Positions 8,511 through 16,885 of a stretch of 64,000 nt of DNA are shown here, piece after piece. The first letter of the stretch is position 1. Each line of letters begins with the position of its first letter. The position numbers and the translations under genes were made by a program. A model generated the notes under the pieces. That model searched no databases, was not told the origin of the DNA, and saw nothing but the letters and a program-made list of their open reading frames with translations. The stretch spans positions 62,001 through 126,000 of the forward strand of contig JAJDCU010000043.1 in NCBI GenBank assembly GCA_029260655.1. Reading direction: 5' to 3'. This DNA comes from Phycisphaeraceae bacterium. GTDB taxonomy: Bacteria > Planctomycetota > Phycisphaerae > Phycisphaerales > Phycisphaeraceae.

Positions 8511-9184
8511 TGCAAGTGATCCAACAGATCGCGCTATTGACCGGCAAGGATCTTCGCGTCGAGGCGCGCAGCCGGCAGACCCTTGGCCTGGTTGTCGTGC
8601 TGGGGATATTAATCGTCGTGGTGCTTGGCCTTGGCCTGGGCCCCCAGCAGGTGGCGTCCGGTCAGGCGGCGACCGCGGTCCTGTGGGTGGCGTACCTGTT
8701 TGGCGGGGTGCTTTGCTTTGAGAAGACGATGGCGGTCGAAAGGCACGACGGAGCACTGGCGGGCTTGATGTTGGCGCCGATCGACCGGGGTGTGATCTAC
8801 GCCGGCAAGTTCATCAGCAACCTCGTGCTGATGGTGGCGTTGGCGCTGGTCGTCACGCCGGTCGCGGTCGTGATGTTCGGGTTCGACCTGTCGGCCGCGC
8901 CGTGGGGCTTTGCTTTAATCATGGCGGGGGGTTTTGTCGGCTTCGCCGCGGTGGGCACACTCTTTGCAGCCGCGGTCAGTTCGAGCCGGCTGCAGGGGGG
9001 GCTGCTGGCGATGGTCGTCTTCCCCGTATCGCTGCCTCTGGTGATCGCATCGACCCAGATGATGTTGCATCTATTCCGTGACGGCGAACCGGTCGGGGGG
9101 GCCGGGCTGGCGGTGCTGCTGGCATTCGATGCGATCTACCTGGTCGTGAGCTGGCTGGTGTTTGAAGTCATCCTCGAACCCTGA
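8507..9184 (+). CDS. ccmB: Haem exporter permease CcmB
   Basis: A protein of 225 residues with about six hydrophobic segments. The cytosolic start (ALLTGKDLRVEARSRQTL) and the segment RHDGALAGLMLAPIDR are characteristic of CcmB. It is the membrane partner of CcmA in the complex that frees haem-loaded CcmE. It is coupled to ccmA by a four-base overlap and lies 10 bases before ccmC. Confidence 0.93.
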   Translation: MMQVIQQIALLTGKDLRVEARSRQTLGLVVVLGILIVVVLGLGLGPQQVASGQAATAVLWVAYLFGGVLCFEKTMAVERHDGALAGLMLAPIDRGVIYAGKFISNLVLMVALALVVTPVAVVMFGFDLSAAPWGFALIMAGGFVGFAAVGTLFAAAVSSSRLQGGLLAMVVFPVSLPLVIASTQMMLHLFRDGEPVGGAGLAVLLAFDAIYLVVSWLVFEVILEP

Positions 9185-9194
9185 GAGACCCGTG

Positions 9195-9899
9195 ATGACC
9201 AAGCTGAAAAAAACTTTGATGACCGGGTACTGGCTCGTAACACTCGCGCTCTTCGCTTTCGCGATCGCGGTGGTATTCGCCTGGACCCCGATCGAAGCGA
9301 CGATGGGCCCTGTGCAGAAGATCTTCTACCTGCACCTGCCGATCGCGATCAACACGTTCCTGGCGTGCCTGGTCACATTCATAGCCAGCGTCGGTTACCT
9401 CTGGCAACGGCGGCAATTCTGGGACGACCTGGCGGTGTCCTCGGCCAAGGTCGCGGTGCTGCTGTGCTCGATCGTGTTGCTGACCGGGATGATCTGGGGC
9501 CACAGCGCCTGGGGCAGGTGGTGGACATGGAGCCCGAGGCTGACATTCAGCCTGGTGCTCTGGCTGCTGTACGTCGCCTACTTGGTGATCCGCCCGTCGA
9601 TCGAATCGCGCGAGCGCCGGGCACTGGTCAGCGCAGTTTACGGCATCGTCGCTTTTCTTGATGTGCCGCTGGTTTACCTGTCCGTGAAGCTGATGCCCGA
9701 TATCCACCCCACGTCGATCCAGCTGGCACCCGAAATGAAGCTGACCCTGTTGCTGTGCTTTGTCTCGGTGACGCTGCTGACGGTCGGGCTGATCGCGGCG
9801 CGTTACCGGCTGCATCGGATCGAATCCGCTGTGGGGGCCGGGCTTGATCTGCCGACGCCGACTAAGGTCCCGATCACACAACCAGGAGACGCCGCATGA
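9195..9899 (+). CDS. ccmC: Haem-handling protein CcmC
   Basis: A protein of 234 residues from ATG 9195 (MTKLKKTLMTGYW); an in-frame upstream start at 9162 would lie inside ccmB. It has six predicted membrane segments. CcmC loads haem onto CcmE. The Trp-rich periplasmic motif reads WGRWWTWSPRLT (about residues 104-115), whereas the family normally has Asp at the position occupied here by Ser (WD.RLT). The conserved loop start MGPVQKIFYLHLP is present. The stop overlaps a short ccmD-like gene (ATGA). Confidence 0.92.
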   Translation: MTKLKKTLMTGYWLVTLALFAFAIAVVFAWTPIEATMGPVQKIFYLHLPIAINTFLACLVTFIASVGYLWQRRQFWDDLAVSSAKVAVLLCSIVLLTGMIWGHSAWGRWWTWSPRLTFSLVLWLLYVAYLVIRPSIESRERRALVSAVYGIVAFLDVPLVYLSVKLMPDIHPTSIQLAPEMKLTLLLCFVSVTLLTVGLIAARYRLHRIESAVGAGLDLPTPTKVPITQPGDAA

Positions 9900-10039
9900 A
9901 CGGGACCGATTACGCCGTCGCCGCCTACCTGATCACGGCCTTGCTCCTGTGGGGCTATGCCGGGTCGCTTTGGTATTCCGGCCTCCGGATGAGAAACACA
10001 GACGCGAACGATGCCGGGCCGAGGAGTGATATGTCATGA
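9896..10039 (+). CDS. ccmD: CcmD-like single-span membrane protein
   Basis: A 47-residue frame from ATG 9896 to TGA 10039. One membrane helix (about residues 7-26, YAVAAYLITALLLWGYAGS) is followed by a polar cytoplasmic tail. CcmD is a small helper that stabilises the CcmABC-CcmE complex; it is poorly conserved, so the identification rests on size, topology and position. The start overlaps the ccmC stop and the stop overlaps the hemA start, both as ATGA, which strongly argues that it is translated. Confidence 0.8.
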   Translation: MNGTDYAVAAYLITALLLWGYAGSLWYSGLRMRNTDANDAGPRSDMS

Positions 10040-11313
10040 CCGTCCTTTTGATCGGCTTAAACCACCGCACCGCGCCCGTCGAGCTGCGCGAACAACTCGC
10101 GTTCAGCAGCGAGGGCGTCGCCACCGCGCTGATGCTGCTGCGCAACCAGTTCCCCCAGTCTGAGGCCGCGATCCTCTCGACCTGTAACCGCGTCGAGATC
10201 CTGATCGCCACCGAAGGCGACAGCCCGACCGAGAAGGACCTGATCTCGTTCCTGGCCCAGGCACGCGACCTTCCGGTGCCGGCGTTCAAGCCCTACCTCT
10301 ACCGCCTGCGTAACGAGAAGGCCGTCCGACACCTCTTCCGCGTCGCCGCCAGCCTGGACTCGATGGTCGTCGGAGAGTTCCAGATCGTCAGCCAGGTCAA
10401 GACCGCCTTCGCCCAGGCTAGCGAACAGGGCACGACCGGCCGGATGCTCAACCGCCTGTTCCACCAGGCTTTCACCACCAGCAAGCGCATCCACAGCGAG
10501 ACCGAGATCGGTAAACGCAAGGTCTCCATCCCCTCGGCCGCGGTGGACATCGCCCGCAGCATCTTCAGCGAGTTCACCGACAAGCACGTCCTGATCATCG
10601 GCGCAGGCGAGATGGCGCAGCTCGTCTGCCAATACCTGCGCAAGGCCGATGCCCGGAACTTCACCGTCACCAGCAGGACCCTGAATAACGCCCGCGCCCT
10701 GGCCAAGGCCTGCGACGGCTCGGCCGTGCCCTACGATCAGCTCGACGAGCAGCTCGCCAACGCAGACATCGTCGTCACCGCGACGCGCTGTCCTAAAGCC
10801 ATCATCACCGCTGACCGTCTCGCAGAAATACAAAAACAGCGCCGCCGGCGTTCGATGTTCATCATCGATCTGGCCGTCCCACGCAATGTCGACCCCGCGG
10901 TGAGCGAAATGGACAGTGTCTTTCTCTACGATATCGATGAGCTTGGCAGGATCGTCGCCGAGAACCAGCAGCACCGGATGAACCAGGTCGACCTGTGCGA
11001 GCGGATCCTCGACGAGGAGATCGACGCGTTCGAGCGCTGGCTCGATGAGAGCAGGGCCCGTCCGATGATCGAGCAGATGTTCACCGACGCCCAGAAAGTC
11101 CACGACCGCGAGCTGGCCGAGCTGTTCGCCGCCTGCCCGTGCCTGAGCGACGAGCAGCGTGACGCGGTCGCGCAGATGAGCCGCCGGCTGATGAATAAGT
11201 ACATGCACCCCTGCGCTTATACCCTCCGCCGCCACGCATCCTCCGGCGCCTCGGCGACGCTCGCCCAGACCCTTCACGCCATCACGCTCAAGCAGCGGCA
11301 TGCGGATGGATGA
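10036..11313 (+). CDS. hemA: Glutamyl-tRNA reductase
   Basis: A protein of 425 residues. The enzyme reduces glutamyl-tRNA to glutamate-1-semialdehyde, the first committed step of C5-pathway tetrapyrrole synthesis. The N-terminal catalytic domain has GLNHRTAPVE and STCNRVEI with the nucleophile Cys50, then GEFQIVSQVK. The Rossmann domain follows (VLIIGAGEMAQL, about residues 178-190), and then the helical dimerisation domain. It is the last gene of the ccm chain and starts inside the ccmD-like stop, so haem supply and cytochrome maturation are coupled at the translational level. Confidence 0.97.
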   Translation: MTVLLIGLNHRTAPVELREQLAFSSEGVATALMLLRNQFPQSEAAILSTCNRVEILIATEGDSPTEKDLISFLAQARDLPVPAFKPYLYRLRNEKAVRHLFRVAASLDSMVVGEFQIVSQVKTAFAQASEQGTTGRMLNRLFHQAFTTSKRIHSETEIGKRKVSIPSAAVDIARSIFSEFTDKHVLIIGAGEMAQLVCQYLRKADARNFTVTSRTLNNARALAKACDGSAVPYDQLDEQLANADIVVTATRCPKAIITADRLAEIQKQRRRRSMFIIDLAVPRNVDPAVSEMDSVFLYDIDELGRIVAENQQHRMNQVDLCERILDEEIDAFERWLDESRARPMIEQMFTDAQKVHDRELAELFAACPCLSDEQRDAVAQMSRRLMNKYMHPCAYTLRRHASSGASATLAQTLHAITLKQRHADG

Positions 11314-11381
11314 CGGATCATATTGACAGGGGGGCAAGCTTGCAGCGCGGTGGCTGTGTGGCGTGGGCGTTGGGGAGGAGG

Positions 11382-11900
11382 TCAGAGCAGGTCTTTCAGC
11401 GGTCGGCTGACCCGATCAAACGCTTTGGCGGGGAGGCTGACGGTATCCCACTTAGCGCTCCTGGGCCGCATGTGCTCGGCGTAGTCAGCCAACCGAACCG
11501 CCAGCACGGCGTACCACCTCTGGTTGTACTCAAAGACCTCGTGGAACAGCGCGTCAGGCGGCTGGGCATCGCACCAGAACAGGAACGCGAACGCCGGGTC
11601 GAAGTCTACCCCGAAGATGCCTTGCCATTTACGCAGGCACTTGACATCGTCGTTGGTGACCCAGTTCTGAAACGCCCGGCCGGTCTTGCCCGTGTGCTTG
11701 CGTCCCTTGACGTCGACCAGGAGGTTCCGCCCGGATTGTGAATAGACGACGAAGTCGAAGCTCTTGAGCTTGGCCTTGGTGCCGGCGAGTTGCCCGGGCG
11801 CGAGGGCGCGTTTGGCTTCGTCGACGGCGACGTAGGGGATGGTGTTAGCACGTAAGTAGTGCTCGAACGCGCGGTCGTAGTGGAACCGCCGGTTGGCCAT
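11382..11900 (-). CDS. HYExAFE-family protein, nuclease-like fold
   Basis: A protein of 172 residues. The N-terminus holds HYDRAFEHYLR, matching the HYExAFE signature of a family I know mainly from planctomycetes. The region KSFDFVVYS..NLLVDVKGRK resembles the core of PD-(D/E)XK nucleases (Asp, then Asp-X-Lys in strands), but no nuclease activity is established and I infer only the fold. It is transcribed opposite to hemA and in the same direction as hisS, 64 bases upstream of whose stop codon its own start lies. The short start context is clear (ATG 11900). Confidence 0.75.
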   Translation of the reverse strand: MANRRFHYDRAFEHYLRANTIPYVAVDEAKRALAPGQLAGTKAKLKSFDFVVYSQSGRNLLVDVKGRKHTGKTGRAFQNWVTNDDVKCLRKWQGIFGVDFDPAFAFLFWCDAQPPDALFHEVFEYNQRWYAVLAVRLADYAEHMRPRSAKWDTVSLPAKAFDRVSRPLKDLL

Positions 11901-11964
11901 GGGGAGATTGTAGGCTAATCCGTAACTGCCGCGGGTTGGGCGGGTGTGGCCTTTAGCGCGCGGG

Positions 11965-13242
11965 TCAGGATTTCAGGTGGGTCGGCAGGTCTTCGGCGGC
12001 GACTTGGGATTGTTCGCCGGTGGCGAGGTTCTTTAGCTGCATGCCGTCGTCATCGAGGATCACGGCGAAGCGGGCGCTGACAACGGCGGCTTCCTTGAGG
12101 AGCTTGCCGACATTGCGGGTCGTTTTGTAGCTGAACCGTGCGTGGATGTTCTGTCGGCGAAGCGAGGTCGCCAGCGCGGGGATACGCCCGGCGGCGTCAT
12201 CGGTCGCGGCGATCAGGAAGACGTCGGGCACGGCCTCGACGCTGTCGGGGACCAGGCCCTTGTCCTGCATGACCAGCGAGATGACGACATCGCCCATCCC
12301 GAATCCCACCGCCGGGGTTGCCGGGCCGCCGAACAGCTCGATCAGCTTGTCGTATCGGCCCCCACCTGCGACGGCGCGCTCTGCGCCGCTGACCTCGTGG
12401 ACCTCGAACACCGTGCCTGTGTAATACGCCAACCCGCGGACGATCCCAAGGTCGTACTCGCACCAGTCGGCGACGCCGAACGCCTGGAGTTGCTCGTCCA
12501 AGGCTTCCAGATCGCGAAGGCTCTCATCCGCGCCGATCACCTGGCCGAGCCTGGCCAATTCGCCGACGCGGTACTTCATCCGCGAGGTCTGCTCGAAACG
12601 GTCGACCCGATCAGCGTCCAGCCCCAACCGGGCGGCGTCCTTGGCGAACTCGGCGGGCTCAACCTTGTCCCGCCGGTCTAGCAGCCCAAACGCATCCAGC
12701 ATCTTGTCGTCCGGCACGCCCAGCTTATTGAGGATGTGCCGAACCGTCTCGCGGTGGCTGACCTTGAACTTCAGGTGCGAAGGCGTCAGGCCCACGCTCT
12801 GGAAAAAATCAACAGCGGTGGCGATGACCTCGGCGTCGGCGCTGGGGCCGTCGACCCCGAGCATGTCGATGTTCCACTGCCAGTGCTCGCGGACCCGGCC
12901 GCGCTGGGGGCGCTCGGCCCGGCAGAGGTTGGGCGTGCAGAACCACTTGATCGGCTTGGGCAGGCTGTTGGCCTTCGCCGCAACCATCCGCGCCAGTGTT
13001 GGCGTGAACTCCGGACGGATCGCCAGCTCCCGGCCGCCACGGTCTTCGAAGTGGAACAACTCCGAGACGATCCCCTCGCCGGATTTGGCTTTGTACAGGT
13101 CAAGCGATTCGTACACCGGGCCGTCCACCTGCTCGAAGCCGTTGCGGATCGACACCCGGCGCCAGGCGTCGGTCAGGTGGTTACGCCAGGCCAGGTCGGC
13201 CGGGTAGAAGTCGCGCGTGCCTTTGGGAGCTTGGAACTTCAT
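11965..13242 (-). CDS. hisS: Histidyl-tRNA synthetase
   Basis: A protein of 425 residues, class II aminoacyl-tRNA synthetase. N-terminal PKGTRDFYP; motif 2 region REHWQWNIDMLG; the histidine-specific loops RGLAYYTGTVFE and GGGRYDKLIELFGG; then a C-terminal anticodon-binding domain (about residues 335-420). The length is normal for bacterial HisRS. Confidence 0.96.
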   Translation of the reverse strand: MKFQAPKGTRDFYPADLAWRNHLTDAWRRVSIRNGFEQVDGPVYESLDLYKAKSGEGIVSELFHFEDRGGRELAIRPEFTPTLARMVAAKANSLPKPIKWFCTPNLCRAERPQRGRVREHWQWNIDMLGVDGPSADAEVIATAVDFFQSVGLTPSHLKFKVSHRETVRHILNKLGVPDDKMLDAFGLLDRRDKVEPAEFAKDAARLGLDADRVDRFEQTSRMKYRVGELARLGQVIGADESLRDLEALDEQLQAFGVADWCEYDLGIVRGLAYYTGTVFEVHEVSGAERAVAGGGRYDKLIELFGGPATPAVGFGMGDVVISLVMQDKGLVPDSVEAVPDVFLIAATDDAAGRIPALATSLRRQNIHARFSYKTTRNVGKLLKEAAVVSARFAVILDDDGMQLKNLATGEQSQVAAEDLPTHLKS

Positions 13243-13341
13243 GCTGAGTCTTAAGGCTTGAGGGAGGAGTAGGAATCTGCACCCCGGACAGTCTTACCTG
13301 TCTTATCTAACCACTAATCACAAACCACCAACAACCACACA

Positions 13342-14229
13342 TCATTTCACCGCCACGATGTACGCGATCCAGCAGGGCTCGCTGCCGGTTTTAGTCGTTC
13401 TGGCCCATTCGCCGTCGCCTTCACCGTCGTCATCGGTGCCTTCCCAATAGACGTGGATCTGGCTGAACCCGGCCTCGGCGAGCAGCTCGCGGACCTCGGG
13501 GATCGTCCAGAAACGCCAGTGATACTCGAACGCACGCTTGAGCTTGCTGCCGTCCTTGAACTTGAAGTGGATGTAGAAGCTGGCGTCGTGGGTGATCGGG
13601 TCGTAGCTGGCCTGCTCCCAGATGTACTTGAAGTTGCCGACCTTGCGGGTGTCTTTCTGATCGTCGGTGATGCACTCGCCCCCGCCCATCATGTCCATCA
13701 CCATGAGGCCTTCATCGGCGAGGTTCGCACGGGCGATCTTGAAGTAGTTCAGCAGCTCGTCGCGTGTCTTGAAGTACCAGAACGAGAAGTTCTGGGCCGC
13801 GAGGACGTCGGCCTTGGGCGTGTTGTTGCTGCGGACGTCGTCCTGGATGAGGATGACCCGCTCCCGCTGGGCGGGCTTGAGCTTGGCGAGGTTGTTGGCC
13901 CGGCCCCAGCTCAGGGGCTCCGAATCCAGGTCAACCCCGTAAGCCGTCCGCCCCGCCTTCTTGGCCCACTCGCAGCAGACCGCGAACGTCCCGCAGAAGT
14001 CCTCACGCAGCACTTTCGGCTTCTTCCCAAAGGCCTCCTTGTAGGCCTGGTCGAAGAAGTCCATCTCGTGCTCGGGCTCCTGGACAGACTTCAGGTACAG
14101 CTTGTACTTGTCGGCCTTGTCGGCGAGCTTCCCGCCTTTTTCCGCTTGCCCCCCGGATTTGGCGGGTTTGCTGGGCTTGCTGGGTTTGCCGGCCGGGCCG
14201 GCCTTCTTTTTCTCGGTAGTCGTGCTCAT
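13342..14229 (-). CDS. Class I SAM-dependent methyltransferase
   Basis: A protein of 295 residues from ATG 14229 (MSTTTEKKK); an upstream in-frame extension would run through the divergent rsmD gene and is unlikely. Residues 5-50 are a Lys/Pro/Gly/Ser-rich low-complexity tail. The SAM-binding motif I is EDFCGTFAVCCEW, followed by the acidic end of strand 2 (AYGVDLDSEPLSWG). The substrate is unknown; the later sequence (VMDMMGGGECI, YHWRFWTIPEVRELL) resembles small-molecule methyltransferases more than rRNA enzymes. It is divergent from rsmD with 42 bases between the starts, so the two may share a regulatory region. Confidence 0.8.
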   Translation of the reverse strand: MSTTTEKKKAGPAGKPSKPSKPAKSGGQAEKGGKLADKADKYKLYLKSVQEPEHEMDFFDQAYKEAFGKKPKVLREDFCGTFAVCCEWAKKAGRTAYGVDLDSEPLSWGRANNLAKLKPAQRERVILIQDDVRSNNTPKADVLAAQNFSFWYFKTRDELLNYFKIARANLADEGLMVMDMMGGGECITDDQKDTRKVGNFKYIWEQASYDPITHDASFYIHFKFKDGSKLKRAFEYHWRFWTIPEVRELLAEAGFSQIHVYWEGTDDDGEGDGEWARTTKTGSEPCWIAYIVAVK

Positions 14230-14271
14230 GTCGGCATCATATAGACTTGGCCAGACCATACAATCACCCCC

Positions 14272-14919
14272 ATGAGAATCATCGCCGGCACACACCGAGG
14301 CAGACGCTTCCTGCCGCCAATAGACGAAAAGACCACACGCCCGATCACCGACCGGGTCAAGCAGAGTCTGTTCGATCGGCTCTGGTCGATGGGGGCGCTG
14401 CCTGAGCCTGCGTCCCCGGACCCCCGGGATGTTGATCAAGCCGACACCCCCGAGCCCGCGGAATCCCAAGAGCCTTTCCATGTACTGGATATCTTCTGCG
14501 GCACCGGGAGCCTGGGGCTTGAGGCCCTGTCACGTGAGGCGGGCTACTGCGTTTTTGTCGATCAGGACCGTGAGGCCGTCAGACGCCTTGAGCAGAACCT
14601 CACAGACCTGGGCCTGGCCGACCGGGCCCGGATCGTCAAGGCCGGCGCCCTGAACCCCATCTGGCTCGCTCAGGTCACGCCCGAGTCCGTCGGCCTGATC
14701 TTCCTGGACCCGCCTTACGCCCTCTCAGAAGACGAACAGGGCAAGCAGGACCTCGCCGGCCTGATGACGAATCTATTAAAGGTCGCCGCCCCCGACTGCA
14801 TGCTGACCTGTCGCACCGCCACGGGCGTCACCCCCAACCCCGTCGACGGCTGGGACGGGCCGATCAGCCACGCTTACGGTTCGATGACGCTGCACTTTTT
14901 CACCCGCCTGGCGGGATAA
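14272..14919 (+). CDS. rsmD: 16S rRNA (guanine966-N2)-methyltransferase RsmD
   Basis: A protein of 215 residues. The start MRIIAGTHRGRRF is typical of RsmD. The SAM motif is LDIFCGTGSLGLEAL and the catalytic N-methyltransferase motif is FLDPPY. An insertion of about 25 Pro/Asp-rich residues (near residues 43-65) precedes motif I. The enzyme methylates G966 of 16S rRNA during small-subunit assembly. Confidence 0.92.
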   Translation: MRIIAGTHRGRRFLPPIDEKTTRPITDRVKQSLFDRLWSMGALPEPASPDPRDVDQADTPEPAESQEPFHVLDIFCGTGSLGLEALSREAGYCVFVDQDREAVRRLEQNLTDLGLADRARIVKAGALNPIWLAQVTPESVGLIFLDPPYALSEDEQGKQDLAGLMTNLLKVAAPDCMLTCRTATGVTPNPVDGWDGPISHAYGSMTLHFFTRLAG

Positions 14920-14999
14920 GCGCGTTGCCCAGGGGCATCCGAGCCGATACGATTCCCCCGGCTCCGATCAAAGCCTTGACCCTGAACATGCCGTGTATC

Positions 15000-15030
15000 C
15001 CGTTTAGCGGGCGATCGCAGATCGCCGTGT
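15000..15030 (+). repeat. REP-like palindrome, copy 2
   Basis: CCGTTTAGCGG is followed by the hairpin GGCGATC-gca-GATCGCC and GTG. It forms an inverted pair with copy 3, 20 bases further on, giving an 80-base composite element between rsmD and ffh with further pairing (GTGTC...GACAC) between the two units. Confidence 0.75.
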
Positions 15031-15050
15031 CCCGGCACACCACCGGGCCG

Positions 15051-15079
15051 ACACGCGGATCTGCGATCCGCCGCTTAAC
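15051..15079 (-). repeat. REP-like palindrome, copy 3 (inverted)
   Basis: Read on the minus strand: GTTAAGCGG followed by the hairpin CGGATC-gca-GATCCG and CGTGT. It has the same head-and-hairpin layout as copy 2 but different arm bases. It ends 33 bases before the ffh start. Confidence 0.75.
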
Positions 15080-15111
15080 ATTGGAGGCACGTTGCACGAT
15101 TAAGGTCCACT

Positions 15112-16617
15112 ATGTTTACCAACCTAAGCGACAAGTTTGAAGGGGCGCTGCGCCGGCTATCTGGGCGGGGCAAGATCAGTGAGGCCAACGTCCGCGAGGC
15201 GATGGACGAGGTCCGCACCGCGCTTCTCGAAGCAGATGCGCATTACGAGGTCGTAGAGGCCTTCACCGAAGCCGTGCTGCAAAAGGCTATCGGCGAGGCC
15301 GTCCTGTCTTCGCTCAAGCCCGCGCAGCAGATGATCGGGATCGTCCACGACGAGCTGGTCCGTGTGCTCGGCGGCGAGGACGACCCGACCAGCGCGGACC
15401 CCAGCGAGCCGGAGGTCCCGCCGATCATGTACGTCCACCCCGGGCCGACCGTCATCATGATGGCGGGGCTGCAGGGCTCGGGTAAGACCACGACCTGCGG
15501 CAAGCTGGCGGGGTATCTTAAGAAGCGAGACAAGAGCGTGATCCTGTGCGCTGCGGACCTTCAGCGCCCGGCGGCGGTGACGCAGTTGCAGGTCCTGGCC
15601 GATCAGGTCCAGGCCGACGCGCCCGGCTCCGGCAGCGTGCACTTCTATGCAGAGCCGGACAAGGTTGCCGAGTACGGCAAGGCGGTCGGGGCCGCGGTCA
15701 CCGTATGCCGAAACGCGCTCAAGGCCGCGAAAGACGCCGACTGTGACGTGTTGATCCTCGACACCGCAGGCCGACTTCACATCAACGACGACCTGATGGG
15801 CGAGCTTCGGCAGGTCAACTCGGCTGTGAACCCCCACCAGATCTACCTCATCATCGACGCCATGACCGGGCAGGACGCGGTCAACTCGGCCAAGGCCTTC
15901 AACGACCAGCTCGAACTCGACGGCGTGGTGCTGACCAAGTTCGACTCGGACACACGCGGCGGCGCGGCGCTATCCGTCAAAAAAATCACCGGCAAGCCGA
16001 TCAAGTTCATCGGCGTCGGTGAGAAGCTCGACGCATTAGAAGAGTTCCACCCCGAGCGGATCGCATCGCGCATCCTCGGGATGGGCGACATCGTTTCGCT
16101 CGTTGAAAAAGCTCAGGAGCAGGTCAGCGAAGAAGAGGCTCTTGCGCTTCAGGAGAAGATGGCCCAGGGCAAGATGACCATGGACGACTTCCTCAAGCAG
16201 CTGCGCATGATGCGCCGCATGGGCTCGATGAAGTCGCTGCTTGGGATGCTCCCGGGCGTGGGCAGCCAACTCAAGGACATCGACCTGGACGACAAACAGA
16301 TCGACCAGACCGAGGCGATCATCCAGTCGATGACCAAGCAGGAACGTCAGGACATCGACGTCCTCACCACCAGCCGGCGCCGACGGATCGCCAAGGGCGC
16401 GGGGGCAGACCAGGCGGCGGTGGGCAAGCTGGTCAAGGGATTCGAGATGGTCTCGAAGATGGGCAAGCAGATGTCCGGGATGGGTGCGCTGTCGAAGATG
16501 AAGGCGATGTCCGGGATGGACCCGGCGATGATGAGCGGGATGGGCGGCATGCCCAGGATGAAGGGCTCGACCAAGCAGAAGTCCAAGTTCAAGCAGCGCA
16601 AACGCAAGCGGCGGTGA
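15112..16617 (+). CDS. ffh: Signal recognition particle protein Ffh (SRP54)
   Basis: A protein of 501 residues. N domain, then G domain with P-loop GLQGSGKTTT, DTAGR and TKFDSDTRGG, then a methionine-rich M domain (from about residue 330) ending in a very basic tail. It binds the signal sequences of nascent membrane and secreted proteins together with SRP RNA and delivers them to FtsY. It carries an acidic insertion GGEDDPTSADPSEPEVPP (about residues 85-102). SRP RNA was not found in the window. Confidence 0.97.
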   Translation: MFTNLSDKFEGALRRLSGRGKISEANVREAMDEVRTALLEADAHYEVVEAFTEAVLQKAIGEAVLSSLKPAQQMIGIVHDELVRVLGGEDDPTSADPSEPEVPPIMYVHPGPTVIMMAGLQGSGKTTTCGKLAGYLKKRDKSVILCAADLQRPAAVTQLQVLADQVQADAPGSGSVHFYAEPDKVAEYGKAVGAAVTVCRNALKAAKDADCDVLILDTAGRLHINDDLMGELRQVNSAVNPHQIYLIIDAMTGQDAVNSAKAFNDQLELDGVVLTKFDSDTRGGAALSVKKITGKPIKFIGVGEKLDALEEFHPERIASRILGMGDIVSLVEKAQEQVSEEEALALQEKMAQGKMTMDDFLKQLRMMRRMGSMKSLLGMLPGVGSQLKDIDLDDKQIDQTEAIIQSMTKQERQDIDVLTTSRRRRIAKGAGADQAAVGKLVKGFEMVSKMGKQMSGMGALSKMKAMSGMDPAMMSGMGGMPRMKGSTKQKSKFKQRKRKRR

Positions 16618-16885
16618 TTCGATAGACTCGCTTTTATTCAAAGCCGCTTGCGGCTTCGCGGCGTATCCTCCTTGCTTCATCCCACATCCATCTATTGCCC
16701 TTGGGCTTATATACCGATAAACTGGTTGACGTTATGAGCGCAACACCCCACATCTCCAGCGTCGCCGTTAGCTGAGGGGACGACCCCCACCATTGCCCTG
16801 CCGATCCCGGCAGCGGTTATCCTTACATCCAATATCTCCCGGACCCCGGCCCGCCGCCGAGGCTTGCCATTATGCGATATCCGAC

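Noticed and set aside
7731-9899. ccmABC as a general drug or lipid exporter
   Set aside because: The order next to ccmE, ccmF and a ccmD-like gene, and the CcmB and CcmC signatures, make cytochrome maturation the clear reading.
10057-11337. A 426-codon frame on the minus strand opposite hemA
   Set aside because: High-GC genes produce long antisense frames; its translation is Asp/Arg/Val/Gly-rich without motifs, while the plus strand is a clear hemA.
13342-14481. Longer form of the methyltransferase gene starting near 14481
   Set aside because: The extra N-terminus would be antisense to the start of rsmD and is not protein-like; ATG 14229 gives a clean start.
16640-16660. AAGCCGC-tt-GCGGCTT hairpin after ffh as a terminator
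   Set aside because: It has no T-run on the plus strand and only an irregular one on the minus strand; support is too weak.
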